NCBI GenBank assembly: GCA_030544215.1
Contig: JARZZO010000016.1
Coordinates: forward strand, 32,944,001 to 33,008,000
Source of the DNA: Zantedeschia hybrid cultivar
Lineage: Eukaryota > Streptophyta > Magnoliopsida > Alismatales > Araceae
Length of the DNA: 64,000 nucleotides
Reading direction: 5' to 3'
Below the pieces are notes generated by a model. That model was not told the DNA's origin. It saw nothing but the letters and a program-made list of their open reading frames with translations, and made no database searches. The translations under genes and the position numbers were made by a program. Below, one piece after another: positions 35,125 through 47,367 of the stretch (positions are counted from its first letter, which is position 1; each line of letters opens with the position of its first letter).

Positions 35125-36624
35125 ATGGCTCCTAGGAAGAGGATGCCAGTTATTAGAGAGCGGGGAGATGTCCCTAGTGGATCTGAGGCCGGTAGGCCGA
35201 GTGTAGAGCATTTCATGGAGGCTATGATGGACACAATGGCTAGATACCAAACCCGAGACCCTAGTGAGAGTTCCAGTGCTCGGGGAGGGTCTTCGGCTAC
35301 CCTGGAGAAATTCTTGAAGCTGAGGCCGCCTCATTTCACCGGTCGTCCCGACCTTGATGAGGCTGTTCATTGGTTGAGGGAGATGGAGAAGACTTTTGAC
35401 ACTATGGATTGTGCGGCGGTTGAGAGGACTCCGTTGGCTACCTTTATGTTGAAGGATGATGCCTACGACTGGTAGACCACTTTGAAGAGTTTGTCTTATG
35501 TAGACAGGAGTCTCAGGAAAATTCCATGGGAGACTTTTGTGAAGGAATTCAATGCACAATATTTCCCTAGGCATGTTCAGAGGGCTAAGGAGAGGGAATT
35601 TATGGAGCTGACCCAAGGAAGCATGATAGTGCTTGAGTACCAGACGAAGTTTGTTTCATTTGGGAGGTTTGTGCCTTTTATCTCAGGAGACGAGGAGCGT
35701 CGGACTGAGAGGTTTGTGGATGGACTGAAGTCCAATCTGAGGAGTTTTGTGGCATCCCACTGTTGTACAGATTTGGCATCGGCGGTTAGGTGTGCCGCGA
35801 CAGTAGAGGCACAGTAGGATCAGTCAGCCTGGGAGAGGGGACTGACTACTCAGGGACCAGTTCGTGGCAGGGGGAAGGCAGCAGCAGTAGCTCCTTCGTC
35901 CGGATCAGGATCGTCTTTACTCGACTCCAGATTCAAGAGATTCTTTCGAGGTAGTGGCAGTAGTAGCGGCAGCAGCGGTACCAGCAGACCCAGGCAGAGC
36001 CAGTAGAGTCAGTCGGTGTCCAGCGCTCAGCAGGAGACAACTCAGAGGCTTCCGGAAGCCTGTCGACACTGCGGTGGCACTCACGGTGGGACTCAGTGTC
36101 CTGCTTTTTCTGGGAGGTGCTACACTTGTGGCCAACAGGGCCATTTGGCGAGGTTTTGCCCGCAGGGGCGTGGTCAGGGGTAGGGACCAGGTGATCAGAA
36201 GAAGCCGAGGACCCAGGGGAGAGTTCTAGCTATCACCAGGAAGGAGGCTCGCGCATCCAACTTGGTGGAAGGTACACTTTCTGTCCTTGGGAACTCCGCA
36301 CATGTGTTGATTGATTCGGGTGCTTCGCATTCTTTCATTTCTGAGCAGTTCATAGATGTTCTTTCTGCACCCGTTGATGAGATATCTGATGGATTGATGG
36401 TAGAGGTTCCTTCTGGGGATTTCTTGTTGTCTTATAACTGTTTGAGGGAAGTTCCCTTGACCATTGAGGGTCATGAGTTACCTGCCCAGTTAGTTGTGCT
36501 CGTCATTCGCGACTTTGATGTCATCCTGGGCATGGACTGGTTGGAGGCTTATTATGCCGAGGTGGACTGCCGCAGGAAGATGGTGCGTTTCTCTATTCCG
36601 GACATCCCGACCTTCTACTTCTAA
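35125..36624 (+). pseudogene. gypsy G gag and protease, with in-frame stops
   Basis: One frame starts at ATG 35125 (MAPRKRMPV). A Retrotrans_gag domain includes LKLRPPHFTGRPDLDEAVHW and FNAQYFPRHVQRAKEREFME. Two zinc knuckles follow: CRHCGGTHGGTQC near 36061 and CYTCGQQGHLARFC near 36118. The retropepsin has DSGA at 36313-36324, and VILGMDWL follows near 36520. Four in-frame amber stops interrupt it (35473, 35815, 36004, 36181) with no frameshift, then TAA at 36622. Normally this encodes the capsid/nucleocapsid and the protease that cleaves the polyprotein. Confidence 0.92.
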
Positions 36625-36678
36625 GGTATTAGGCTCTCTTCTTGAGGTATTCTTATTTTTGCCTTTAAGGTCCAGAGG

Positions 36679-39600
36679 TTGCTTGTTGGTGGTTGTGAGG
36701 CCTTCCTTGCCTCTATCGTTCTAGCTGATGTTAGTAGTAGCCCCAGTCCTTGGGAGGTGCCTGTAGTATGTGACTTTATAGATGTGTTTCCTGAGGATTT
36801 GCCTGGCCTTCCTCCTCATCGAGAGGTTGAGTTTACTATTGAGCTTGCACCGGGTACGGCGCCCCTGTCTAAGGCCCCGTATCGGATGGCGCCAGCCGAA
36901 CTCGCTGAGTTGAAGGCACAGTTGCAGGAACTGCTGGATAAGGGTTTCATTCGTCCCAGTACTTCTCCGTGGGATGCTCCAGTTCTATTTGTCAGGAAGA
37001 AGGATGGTTCTCTGAGGTTGTGCATTGATTATAGACAGCTGAACCAGGTAATGATAAAGAACAAGTACCCACTTCCGAGGATCCATGATCTGATGGATCA
37101 GCTGCAGTCTGCGAAGGTGTTTTCGAAGATTGACTTGAGATCAGGGTATTACCAGATGAGGATCCGTGAGGTTGATGTTAGTAAGACGGCCTTTAGGACT
37201 CGGTATGGACATTATGAGTTTTTGGTTATGCCTTTTGGCTTGACCAATACTCCGACGGCTTTTATGGATTTGATGAACCAGGTCTTCAGGGCCTATCTGG
37301 ATCAGTTTGTGGTGATATTTGTAGATGATATTATGATATACTCTTCTTCTGAGGAAGAGCATGCCACACATCTTCAGGTGGTATTACAGGTTCTGAGAGA
37401 GCACCAACTCTATGCCAAGTTTAGCAAGTGTGAATTATGGTTAGACAAGGTGCACTTCTTGGGGCATGTCATCTCTGGCGATGGCATTGCAGTGGATCCA
37501 GCCAAGATTGAGGCGGTAATGCATTGGAGCAGGCCAACAACAGTAACTGAGATCAGGAGCTTCTTGGGGCTAGCAAGTTATTACAGACAGTTTGTTCAGA
37601 GTTTCTCTTCGATAGCGGCCCCCTTGTCGAGGTTGACTCGTAAGGGAGTTCGTTTCGTGTGGACCGAGGAGTGTGAGCGGTGTTTCATTGAGTTGAAGAC
37701 TCGCCTCACTTCAGCTCCAGTGTTGGTGCTTCCATCAGGTTCAGGTGGATTTGTAGTTTATTCGGATGCATCACGTCGAGGTTTGGGTGCAGTTCTGATG
37801 CAGCATGGTAAGGTTGTGGTCTATGCTTCTCGACAGCTAAAGAAGCATGAGGAGAACTATCCCACTCATGATTTAGAGTTGGCAGCTGTGGTATTTGCAT
37901 TGAAAATCTGGCGACATTATTTGTATGGAGAGAAATTTTAGGTTTTTATCGATCACAAGAGCCTGAAGTATGTGTTCACGCAGAGGGACCTGAACTTGAG
38001 GCAGCGTAGGTGGATGGAATTTATCAAGGATTATGACCTCGACCTTTCTTATCATCCGGGCAAGGCGAATGTGGTGGCAGACGCCTTGAGTCGGAAGACG
38101 GTCGTGTCATATCTCATAGTTCGAGAATGGAGATTATTTGAGCAGGTTGTGGAATCTTCCTTTTGGGTTCCACGTGAGGTTGATAAAGCCATGTTGGCTA
38201 GCTTAACTGTGAGGCCAGCAGTGTACCATGCGGTAATTGAGGCTCAGAGGGCAGATGTTGAGTTACCGCAGATTCTCCAGAGACCAGAGGTAGAATTGTG
38301 GGATGATGGTACAGTTAGATTTAGAGGCAGACTCTATGTTCCGGCCGAGGAGGACGTGCGCAGGAGTGTCCTTGACGAGGCGCACCATTCTAGATATGCA
38401 GTGCATCCCGGAACGACTAAGATGTATCATTGTTTGAGGATGCACTTTTGGTGGCCTGATATGAAGAAGGATGTAGCTGAGTATGTGGCTAGGTGCATGA
38501 CTTGTCAGCAAGTTAAGGCAGAACATCAGAGACCAGGAGGATTGTTGCAGCCTTTGCCGATCCCGGAATGGAAATGGGAGCATGTGACTATGGACTTTGT
38601 GATGGGATTACCTGTATCCCCTGGCAGAAGATACGCGATCTGGGTCATTGTTGATCGATTGACCAAGTCGGCACACTTCCTGGCTATTAGGAAGGACTGG
38701 TCAGTCGGTAAGTTGGCCAAGCTGTTTGTGGATCGGATCATCTCTCTGCACGGGGTGCCCTTATCCATCGTATCAGATCAGGATCCGAGATTTACTTCTA
38801 GGTTTTGGAAGAGTTTTCAGAAGGCCTTGGGCACGTAGTTAGCCTTCAGCTCGGCCTATCATCCCGAGACTGATGGACAGTCGGAGAGGACCATTCAGAT
38901 TCTGGAAGATATGCTCAGGGCATGTTTCCTAGACTGGAGAGGTTCTTGGGAGCAGCACTTGTCTACAGTAGAGTTTGCTTACAACAACAGTTATCATTCT
39001 AGTATCGGCATGGCGCCTTACGAGGCATTGTACGGGCGGCCGTGTCGATCCCCTGTGAATTGGTCGGAGATTGGCGAGAGGCAGATAGCAGGACCTGAGT
39101 TGGTATAGCAGTGTGCTGAGGTTGCCAGAGTGGTACGGCAGAAATTGATTGCAGCTCAGAGCAGACAGAAGAGTTATGCAGACATCCGTAGGAGACCGCT
39201 TGAGTTTGAGGTTGGGGACCACGTGTTTCTCCGAGTCTCACCTTCCAAGGGTGTGATGAGATTCGGGAAGCGAGGTAACCTGAGTCCGCGATATATTGGG
39301 CATTTTCCCATTCTTGCTCGAATTGGGGAAGCGACGTATCAGCTAGCCTTGCTGCCCAATCTTGCAGGGGTGCACGATGTGTTCCATGTTTCTTTGTTGA
39401 GGAGATATGTTCAGGATCCATCTGATGTCTTAGATTTTTCAGAATTGGAAGTCGCTGAGGACTTGTCCTTTCCAGAGTTTCCAGTACGTATTGAGGATCG
39501 CAGAGTTTCCAGTACGTATTGAGTATCGCTCCGGGGGCGAGGCAACCTGGGAGCGCGAGGATGAGATGCGGGAGCAGTTTCCCAACCTTTTCTCGTAAGT
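36679..39600 (+). pseudogene. gypsy G pol: reverse transcriptase, RNase H, integrase, chromodomain remnant
   Basis: In the same frame as gag. RT motifs include LRLCIDYRQLNQV and the catalytic FVDD at 37318-37329. RNase H starts VVYSDASRRGLGAVL near 37758. The integrase HHCC region (HPGTTKMYHCLRMHFWWPDM, CMTCQQVKAEHQRP) is at 38400-38530 and its core has MDFVMGLP and VSDQDPRF. Amber stops lie at 37939, 38836 and 39106. The C-terminal chromodomain is defective: a 28-bp duplication (39473-39528) shifts the frame and the usual central part is missing between PVRIEDR and GEATWERED. Confidence 0.92.
39473..39528 (+). repeat. 28-bp tandem duplication in pol
   Basis: CAGAGTTTCCAGTACGTATT plus eight bases occurs twice back to back (39473-39500, 39501-39528) with one G/T difference. 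It shifts the reading frame exactly where the chromodomain core should be. Confidence 0.9.
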
Positions 39601-39669
39601 TCTCTTGTGAGCTTGTATCCTTATGTTTCAACCTCATTAATTGTAGTAGGAAATTTCGGGGACGAAATT

Positions 39670-39687
39670 CTTTTAAGGGGGGGAGAA
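39670..39687 (+). other. polypurine tract of element G
   Basis: TTTTAAGGGGGGGAGAA ends directly at the 3' LTR start TGTAAGG. This is the plus-strand primer site. Confidence 0.85.
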
Positions 39688-42050
39688 TGTAAGGATTGAG
39701 GTTTTCGGATCCGGTTATCGGGTCAGTTTTCGGGGTCGGATCCTGTACTTCAGGCCCTGATGGGGTTGAGACTCTGTTCTGTTTCGCGTCGAGCTTGCGA
39801 GACGCAGTTTAAACAGCGTCCAGCAATGTAGACACGTTTTAGGCTGTGCCACGTGGACGCCACGTGGGCTGGCCTTGGGTCTCGAGAGTACGACCCCGGT
39901 CATATCGTCTGAATGGCGTCTTGGATGGACGACACCATTCAGAGTACGACCCTGGCTTGTCAATGTACGGCCCCGGTCATATCGTCTGAATGGCGTCTTG
40001 GATGGACGACGCCATTCAGAGTACGACCCTGGCTTGTCAGTGTACGGCCCGGTCTTGTCATCTGAAAGACGTCGGGCGTGCACGACGCGTTTTACCCAGC
40101 TTCTGGTTGACCCCACGAACCCTCCTTCCTTTCCTCATTCCCTCCTTCCTCTCCTCTCTCCTCTCTTCCTCTGGTGGCACCGGCGGCCCCTTTCCCCCTC
40201 CTTCCTTTTCCTCCCTCCATTTCACCTCTCCCTCCACTCCAATAACCTCCCAACTCCCACCACTACCACCACCATCTCCTCCGCAGCGTTTTTCTCTCCG
40301 GATGGCGGCCGACGTCCCGGTGGAGTAACGACGTCCTCGGTGGTACCGGCGGCGGCGTAGGGCGAGACGGGTTGGCGGCTTGGAGCTTGGAGGAGTTCGA
40401 GTAACCTATAGGGTGACGATTCCCGTAATGTTTCATTTAAAAATCATATTTTTCCCGCTTTGAAGCATGTATGTTTTCCCGCTTTGAAGAATGTTTAGGG
40501 GCATTTTGGGGTGAAAATACTAAATGCATGACATGGAAAATTGGGTGTTCTAATGGGTAGTTAGGTTCTCCTCCTTCCCCTCTATGCTTTGTAGCCTTTT
40601 GTGTATATTTTGGGGGGGAGAAATCCCACCTTGTGGACTGGAGGATCGGAGGGGAGAACCTGTCCGTCGGGCTGAATGGCGTCGAGGTTCAGGGACGCCT
40701 TTTAGATAGGCGGCTCCCACCCACGACGCGATTTAGCCCCATTAATAGACGTTGTCTCTGAACTGATGAGCGTCCAGGGACAGGGACGCCTTTTCAAAAG
40801 GCGACTTACGTGGACGACGCGTTTTAGTGGAAATTACCCCGTAGCACTGTCCCTGCTTCTGTCGCTGTTAGGCGACGAAGGACAGCGACACGTTTTAATA
40901 GGCGGCTACCTATGGCGACACCTTTTAGGCCATGTTTTGAGGCCGAGATTTCATGAACCAGTTTAGGAGGCTTGAATGGCATCGGCCTTGGGCGACGCGA
41001 TTCAAGACAGAATCACATTAATTCATGCTATTAATATATGTTACAGTGTTAGATAGTTCAATCAAATGCATGTTTTAAATATACTCGATGATGATGGACT
41101 CCATGTGACCGGATCGCACTGTGTTGTGTTTCGTGCGACCGCGGACTTCTTACCTGACCGGATCACACTGTGCTGTGTTTTGTGCGACTGTGGACCTAGA
41201 GTGACAGTTGTAGCGCTTGACACCCTGTGTCGGTGTGGGTGGGACCCAGCGCCGGTGGGAGCAGTGGCAGGGTGACACCTAGTGAGAGAGGGTCACTTGG
41301 TGAACCCCGGGGTTAGCTAGTACCGGTGTAGGAGTGGTACCTGTGGAGTGTCACTCGTGTTGAGGGAAGGAGTAACCACCTGAGCCAGTTGGGCCGGAGT
41401 AGCTAGCGTGCTATCCGAGGGGTTACTGTTTGGTCTCAGCAGGTCGGTGTTTCCCACGTTTGGTTGTGTGGTTGACGCGTTTTGACGAGATGCTGGTGGT
41501 AGGCTCCCTCGTAGAATGGTTTCTGAGATATGCATGTTACATTCCGAACGCGTGTGGTTTATATCGAGAATTAGGAGTAGTAATTACTGCTTTACTTGCT
41601 TACTTTACCTTTATCTGTGTTACTGCACTTGTGGGTGCGTGAGTGGGTGGTGGGGATCGAAGGATCCCTACTGAGTCTTTTTGTTGAGACTCACCGTTGC
41701 GGTTTTCAGGTGAGGGTTCTAGACAGGCTTAGCGAGGAGAGTACTGCTTTGGGTTGCGCGCCAGCAGCCGTTGTTCCGGGGTATGCCCCGATGTTGTTGT
41801 TATTTTACTTTCTGGCCTGTACGCTTAATTATTTCTTTTCAGTTGGAGTATGTAATTATTTGCTGTGTCGAGTCACATTGTAATAACTTTTAATTCTTGC
41901 ACTTCCTTTTTAATTCAATGCGATGCGAATGTTTAGCTTAGTTAATTATTTATTTCCCATACTTATCTAGATCCTGGTTTGGCTCCAAATTAATGATTCA
42001 GTACCCATTTAGTAATCGGATCCCCGATTATAGGGTGGCGGGTTGTTACA
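39688..42050 (+). mobile_element. 3' LTR of element G
   Basis: 2363 bp, nearly identical to the 5' LTR. Most visible differences are C/T or G/A transitions, and they are denser in the first 200 bp. It is followed by the TSD copy AGATT and the resumed copia A gag. The same hairpin blocks are present (about 39785-40100 and 40670-41010). Confidence 0.95.
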
Positions 42051-42874
42051 AGATTCCCCTGAGGCAAAGATGATCGCATATGATAAATGGAAGGAGGGAC
42101 TCCATTCTGGCACAATGTTATATGCTTGCCTTTATGAGCAATGGGTTGCAGAGGCAGTATGAGAACATGGATGCCAAAGCCATCTTGTTCTATTTGAGGG
42201 AGCTGGTTGAGGAGCAAACCAGGGTAGAGAGATATGAGATATCCAAATCCCTATTTAAAACTCAGATGGTAGAGGGATCTTCAGTGCAGACCCATGTACT
42301 AAAGATGATTGAGTTGATTGAGAGGTTAGAAGCTATTGGGATTCCTTTGCCCAATAAGATGCACACTGACCTCGTACTTCCCTTACTCCCTACATTATAT
42401 GCACCGTTCATAGTTAACTTCAATATGAACAAGATGCAGACTTCGTTGGTTGAGCTTCTTAATATGCTCATAACTGCAGAGGGCAACCTTGTGAAGGAAA
42501 AGCCCTATGTCCTTATTATTGGTGAGACCAATAAGAGGAGGACAACAACATTTGCCTTTAGGAAAGGTAAGAACAAGAAGCTGAATAAGTCAAAGTCTGT
42601 GCCTATAAAGGACAATGGCAAAGGAGTAGAAAAGGATGACCGCTTCTACTACAAGCAGAAGGGTCATTGGAAGAGGAACTATAAGGAGTTCCTCAACGAT
42701 AAAGCTCATAGAAAGGTGAAGCTATCAGAAGCTTTAGATATCTATATGATAGATATAAACTTGTCAGTAAGAGACACCACATCTGGGGTATTAGATACTG
42801 GATGTGCTTCTCATGTCTGCCATGATATGCAGATGCTGACAAGTAAGTGCAAGCTGAGAAAAGGGTGGATCTAA
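42051..42874 (+). pseudogene. copia A gag C-terminal part and start of protease
   Basis: Continues the gag interrupted at 32602. A one-base gain near 42092 shifts the frame before DSILAQCYMLAFMSNGLQ. It includes RVERYEISKSLFKTQMVEG, a Lys-rich linker, a damaged knuckle (FYYKQKGHWKRN, both first cysteines altered) and a protease core LDTGCASHVC with DTG at 42794-42802. Frame ends at TAA 42872. Confidence 0.85.
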
Positions 42875-43860
42875 GGGTAGGAAACGGCACAAAAGTTACG
42901 ACGATTGCTATAGGGATAGCAAATCTCAAGCATCCATCGAGAGACGTCTTATCATTTGATGATTGTTATTATGTACCTAACATAATAAAGAACATCATTT
43001 CTATTTCTTGTTTGGACAAGATAAGATATGAGTTGACTGTTGAGAATAAAAGTTGTTTGATCTATTATAGTAATAAATTAATTGCTTTGGCACCTTTAGT
43101 CAACGGTCTATATCTTTTAGATGTTTCTTGTTACAATCTCCATATTGATAATGCTCTTAAGAAGAGTATGAATTGTGTGAACTAAACATGTGGCATTATA
43201 GACTTGGACACATTGGTGAAAGCAAGTTGCAAAAGTTGCACAAACATGGTTGTTTAAATGCATTCGATTATGAATCATTTGCAATATGTGAGTCCTGTCT
43301 TATGAAAAATATGGCAAAGTTTCCATTTACTGGACATGGAGAACATGCCAAGGATACTTTGGAACTAATGCATTCTGATGTATGTGGTCCCATGTCCACC
43401 CAAGCCAAAGGTGGCTTCTCATATTTCATCACGTTTACCGATGACTTCTCGATATTCGGCTATGTGTACTTCATGAAGTACAAGTAGGAAGCGTTTGAGA
43501 AATTCAAAGAGTTCAAGAATGAAGTAGAGAAGCAGACCGGAAAGAGTATTAAAGCTCTTCGATCTGATCGGGGAGAAGAATACTTAAGTACTAGATTCAC
43601 ACAATTCTTAAAGGATAATGGTGTCCTTTCTCAGCTGATCCCTCTATATACACCACAGATGAATGGTGTATCTAAAAGGAGGAATCGCATCTTGTTGGAC
43701 ATGGTGCGATCTATGATGAGCTTTTCGGGTTTACCAGTGTCCCTCTAGGGATATGCTCTAGAGTTAGCAACATACTTACTGATCAGAATATCCAGCAAGT
43801 CTGTGACCTCTACTCTATATCAGATATGAAAAGGGAGAAAACCATAATTTAAACATGCTA
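42847..43860 (+). pseudogene. copia A protease end and integrase
   Basis: After a frameshift it encodes FDDCYYVPNIIKNIISISCL. Pre-integrase follows (WHYRLGHIGESKLQKLHKHG, CESCLMKNMAKFPFTGHGE), then core pieces LMHSDVCGPM, FITFTDDFSIFGYVYF and SDRGEEYLSTRF. Stops near 43487 and 43747 and later frame breaks inactivate it. Confidence 0.85.
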
Positions 43861-43936
43861 AAGTCTGGGTTGTCCGGCTCATGTAAAGAGGCATGATCCA
43901 GACAAGCTAGAATTAAGAACCAATAGATGCAGATTT

Positions 43937-45740
43937 GTGGGATATCCAAATGGGACGTTTGGATACTATTTTTACCATCCTAATGAACAAAAGGTGTTTG
44001 TCGCTAGGAAAGTTATCTCCCTGAAAGAGGAATACCTTCTCAAGGAGGACAGTAGGAGTAAAATAGTATTGGAAGAGGTTCTAGATCCCCAAACAGCTGC
44101 AATATCATTAGATGAGCTATCGGTTCTTAAATCTGTTCAGGTACACACAGATGAGACTCGTAGATCTAGTAGAGTACTAAGACTACCTGAATGGTATGTG
44201 GGACATATTATTGAATGTGAGTTTAAGGTAGAATATAATGAGGATGATGATTCTAAATCCTACTAGGGGGCCATAGAAGGCGAGAAGCCGTGAACTATAA
44301 AACCCAGTCCATGTATACTAACCAAGTTTGGAACTTGGAGAACTTGCCCGAGGCTATTGTACCCATTGGGTGCAAGTGAATCTTTAAGAGAAAGATCTGT
44401 GCAAATGGACAGATCAACATTTATAAGACAAGGTTGGTAGCAAAGGGATATTGTCAAAGACAAGGAATTGACTATGACGAGACTTTCTCACCAGTTGCTA
44501 TGATAAAGTCGATCAGAGTTCTCCTCGCCATAGCTACACACTACGATTATAAGATCTGACAGATGGATGTGAAGACTACCTTCCTCAATGGTAATCTTGA
44601 GCAAGAGGTTATATGATACATCGAAAATGTTTCACATTCAATGAGTTTTCAGATAAAGTGTGCAAGCTTTAGAGGTCCATTTACGGACTGAAGCAGGCTT
44701 TCCGGAGCTAGAACATAAGATTTGACGAGACTGTCAAGTCTTATGAATTCATTAAGAATGAAGATGAGCATTGTGTGTACAAGAAGACAATGGGAGTGCA
44801 GTCACCTTCTTAGTTCTTTACGTAGATGACATTCTACTCATTAAGAATGATATAGCTATGATGTCATCGGTAAAGGTTTGGCTATCGAAAAATTTCTCCG
44901 TGAAGGACTTGGGAGAAGCATCCTACGTATTAGAAATATTGATCTATAGAGATAGATCAAAGAGGATGCTTGGAATGACCCAATCCATGTAAATAGACAC
45001 CATCGTCAAATAGTTTGGCATGAAAAATTTTAAGAGAGGTCTCATACCGATGAGACATGAAATTTATCTCTCAAAGGAGCAGTCTCCTAAGACTCCTAAA
45101 GAGAGGGCATTCATAGATAGAGTACCTTATGCCTCTGCCATAGGATCTATCATGTATGCCATATATGTATAAGGCCTGATGTGGCATATGCTCTAAGTGT
45201 TACGAGTAGATTTCAAGCTGATCCAGGCGAAAAGCACTGGAAGGCAGTGAAATGTATCCTTAAGTACTTGAGAAGAACTAAGGATATATTTCTTGTCCAT
45301 GGAGGAGGTGACTTGAAACTGCAAGGCTTTACTGACTCGAGTTTCTAGTCAGATCCAGATGATAGCAAGTTTACATCTAGTTTTGTGTTCACTCTAAATG
45401 GAGGTGCAGTATGCTAGAAGAGTTATAAGTAGGAAACCACTGCAGATTCGATAACAGAAACTGAGTACATCGATGCAGGTGAAGCCGCCAAGGAAGCAGT
45501 GTGGTCGAATAAGTTCATCTCTGACCTCGGTGTAGTTCCCAGCATCTATGATCCTATTCTACTATTGTGCGACAACAATGGGGCTATTGCTCAAGTGAAA
45601 GAGCCGCAGTCTCATCAAAAATCAAAGCATATTCGCACTTTCATCTTATCAGAGAGATTATTTCCAGAGGAGATGTAGTAGTGGACAGAGTTCCATCCAC
45701 CGATAATGTAGTAGATCTACTAATAAAGCCATTGTCTTAA
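43937..45740 (+). pseudogene. copia A reverse transcriptase and RNase H
   Basis: Opens with the integrase-RT linker (FGYYFYHPNEQKVFVARKVI). RT pieces include TRLVAKGYCQRQGIDYDETF, QMDVKTTFLNGNL and YVDD at 44819-44830, then VKDLGEASYVLEILIYRDRS. RNase H pieces are GFTDSSF, ETEYIDAGEAAKEAVW and LLCDNNGAIAQVKEPQ (45320-45610). Many stops and frameshifts. Confidence 0.85.
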
Positions 45741-45814
45741 ATTGTGTTTGAGTGCCACCTAGATGCTATAAGTATATTGCATAGAGGTGATTGACTTTAG
45801 TCCAAGTGAGAGAT

Positions 45815-46972
45815 TGTTAGTCTTAGGTAGCCTACAAGCTAATATAACTTTGTATAATCTCGTTCATTTATTAATAATATGACATTATTTTATTATGTGT
45901 AATTCGTTTTATTATCGTCTCATAATGAAGTCCGTGAATATGTACAATAGTAATCAGATTATGATGAGATCACAGTAATGAGTTTGATCACTTATACACA
46001 CATATTCTTAATTGTTCATAGTCAGAGGATATCTGAGAAGGACATCAGATATCTGCTTAGACTAGTACAGACTACTCCTACTCATATGATGAGGGTGACT
46101 GATCTCATAGTCACTTGTGTAAAGACACTAAGGTGAATCTGTAGGTGCTCATTAGAGAATAAGTTCACTGAACTGATCCGACTGAATCACTGGGTGGTAA
46201 TGTACCTTACTGTCAACTAGCTTGATTCTATTGTCGTAGTTACATGGATGATCCTCGGACCTGAGACACTAAGGACACCTTGTCGGTGGACTTCTGTACT
46301 TTGACTTTGGTTTATGGATATATATTCACAGGATTCTAAATAGCCAAGGATCGGGTACAACGTAATATCGTCGAAGGGAATTAAATGTTCAATAAGGAAT
46401 CATTCGCTCTCGGTACTAAGAGAGAGAATGCTCTAGGTAGGATGCGCATGAGTCCTTAGCCAGGACGGACAATAATATCGGGAAAGGAGTTTTTTGATAT
46501 TATACGGCAACATCCGATCTAAGTGAGTCGATCGGTTAGGGTTTGATGGTTCACTATACCCTGAGTTGATTCGAGAGCATTGTGCGAATGAAGGATTATA
46601 TTTACGTGGTAACTGTAAGCAGAAATGTTTCAAACGTGGGTGGCTTAACCCTAATACCTTTCGGGTTCACACGGTGTTGCTTGGCACCCTACGTGATCGG
46701 AGGCCCAACCGAGTTGAATGTATGACATTAATTTGATTGATTAATTAATTAATGAGTTATTAATTGATTAATTAAGTCAATGAGGTGTCACTGGCTTATT
46801 GGGCCATTAACTGTACTGGTAGTTGGGCCTGGAGGGTCACACGCAAAAGATCTCAAGGCGATGGATTAAAGTGGGTTTTATACTTTTCTGGGATTTTTAT
46901 GAAAAACTATACGATAAGTATAAAAGATAGCGAGTGGGCTGAGCAGGCCAAGCGGCTGCTCAACCCTGGACG

Positions 46973-47003
<31 letters not shown>

Positions 47004-47367
47004 GCGCCCATGGTCGGTCCCCTTCTCTAGGGTCTGCTCCGACATCTTCTTCGACTCCCGTGAGATGGGATTTCGACCACGCGTTGCGGCGATCATTGCG
47101 GCGAACGGTGAATTGTTCGTAGGCTATGAGGAACGTGAGGATATCCGCCACGAGGAGGATCGCGTGGACTTTGCTAGAGGCCGGACGTCTACGTGGCTGG
47201 TGGTGTCACATTGATGGAACCGTTCGAACATGGATTTGAATTCACGCAAGGTTACAACCGATCACCGGATTTTTGTTTTTATTTATCACAACAAACAGGG
47301 ATTGCTGGTATTATTTTTTTATTTATTCTGCTGCGTTTGCGATCCTGAGAAACCCGAGAACCTAACA
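45815..47367 (+). mobile_element. 3' LTR of copia A
   Basis: 1553 bp starting TGTTAGTCTTAGG after the polypurine tract AAGTGAGAGAT and ending CCTAACA. It holds a TATAAAAGA box near 46920 and a (CT)n tract at 46979-47001. Same family as the solo LTR at 17854-19420. Confidence 0.88.

Larger units (their letters stand above)
32603..42050 (+). mobile_element. Ty3/gypsy element G, full length (chromovirus-like, Del/Tekay type)
   Basis: 9448 bp with two LTRs (2364 and 2363 bp), an initiator-Met-tRNA primer site, a gag-protease-RT-RNase H-integrase order and a polypurine tract. It is flanked by the identical TSD AGATT (32598-32602 and 42051-42055). It is the innermost and among the youngest insertions here, since its LTRs differ by only a few percent. 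Pol is in one long frame with gag but has several in-frame stops. The chromovirus assignment rests on the polyprotein layout and a C-terminal chromodomain-like tail (GEATWEREDEMREQFPNLFS). Confidence 0.95.
28415..47367 (+). mobile_element. Ty1/copia element A, full length, split by gypsy element G
   Basis: LTRs at both ends start TGTTAGTCTTAGG and end TAACA. The flanks are GGTGT (28410-28414) and AGTAT (47368-47372), a TSD with two transitions. The empty site in the other B2 LTR reads TTTGGTGTTTTATG near 19690. Own length without G is about 9.5 kb. Order is LTR, PBS, leader, gag, protease, integrase, RT, RNase H, polypurine tract, LTR. All coding parts are broken. Confidence 0.9.
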
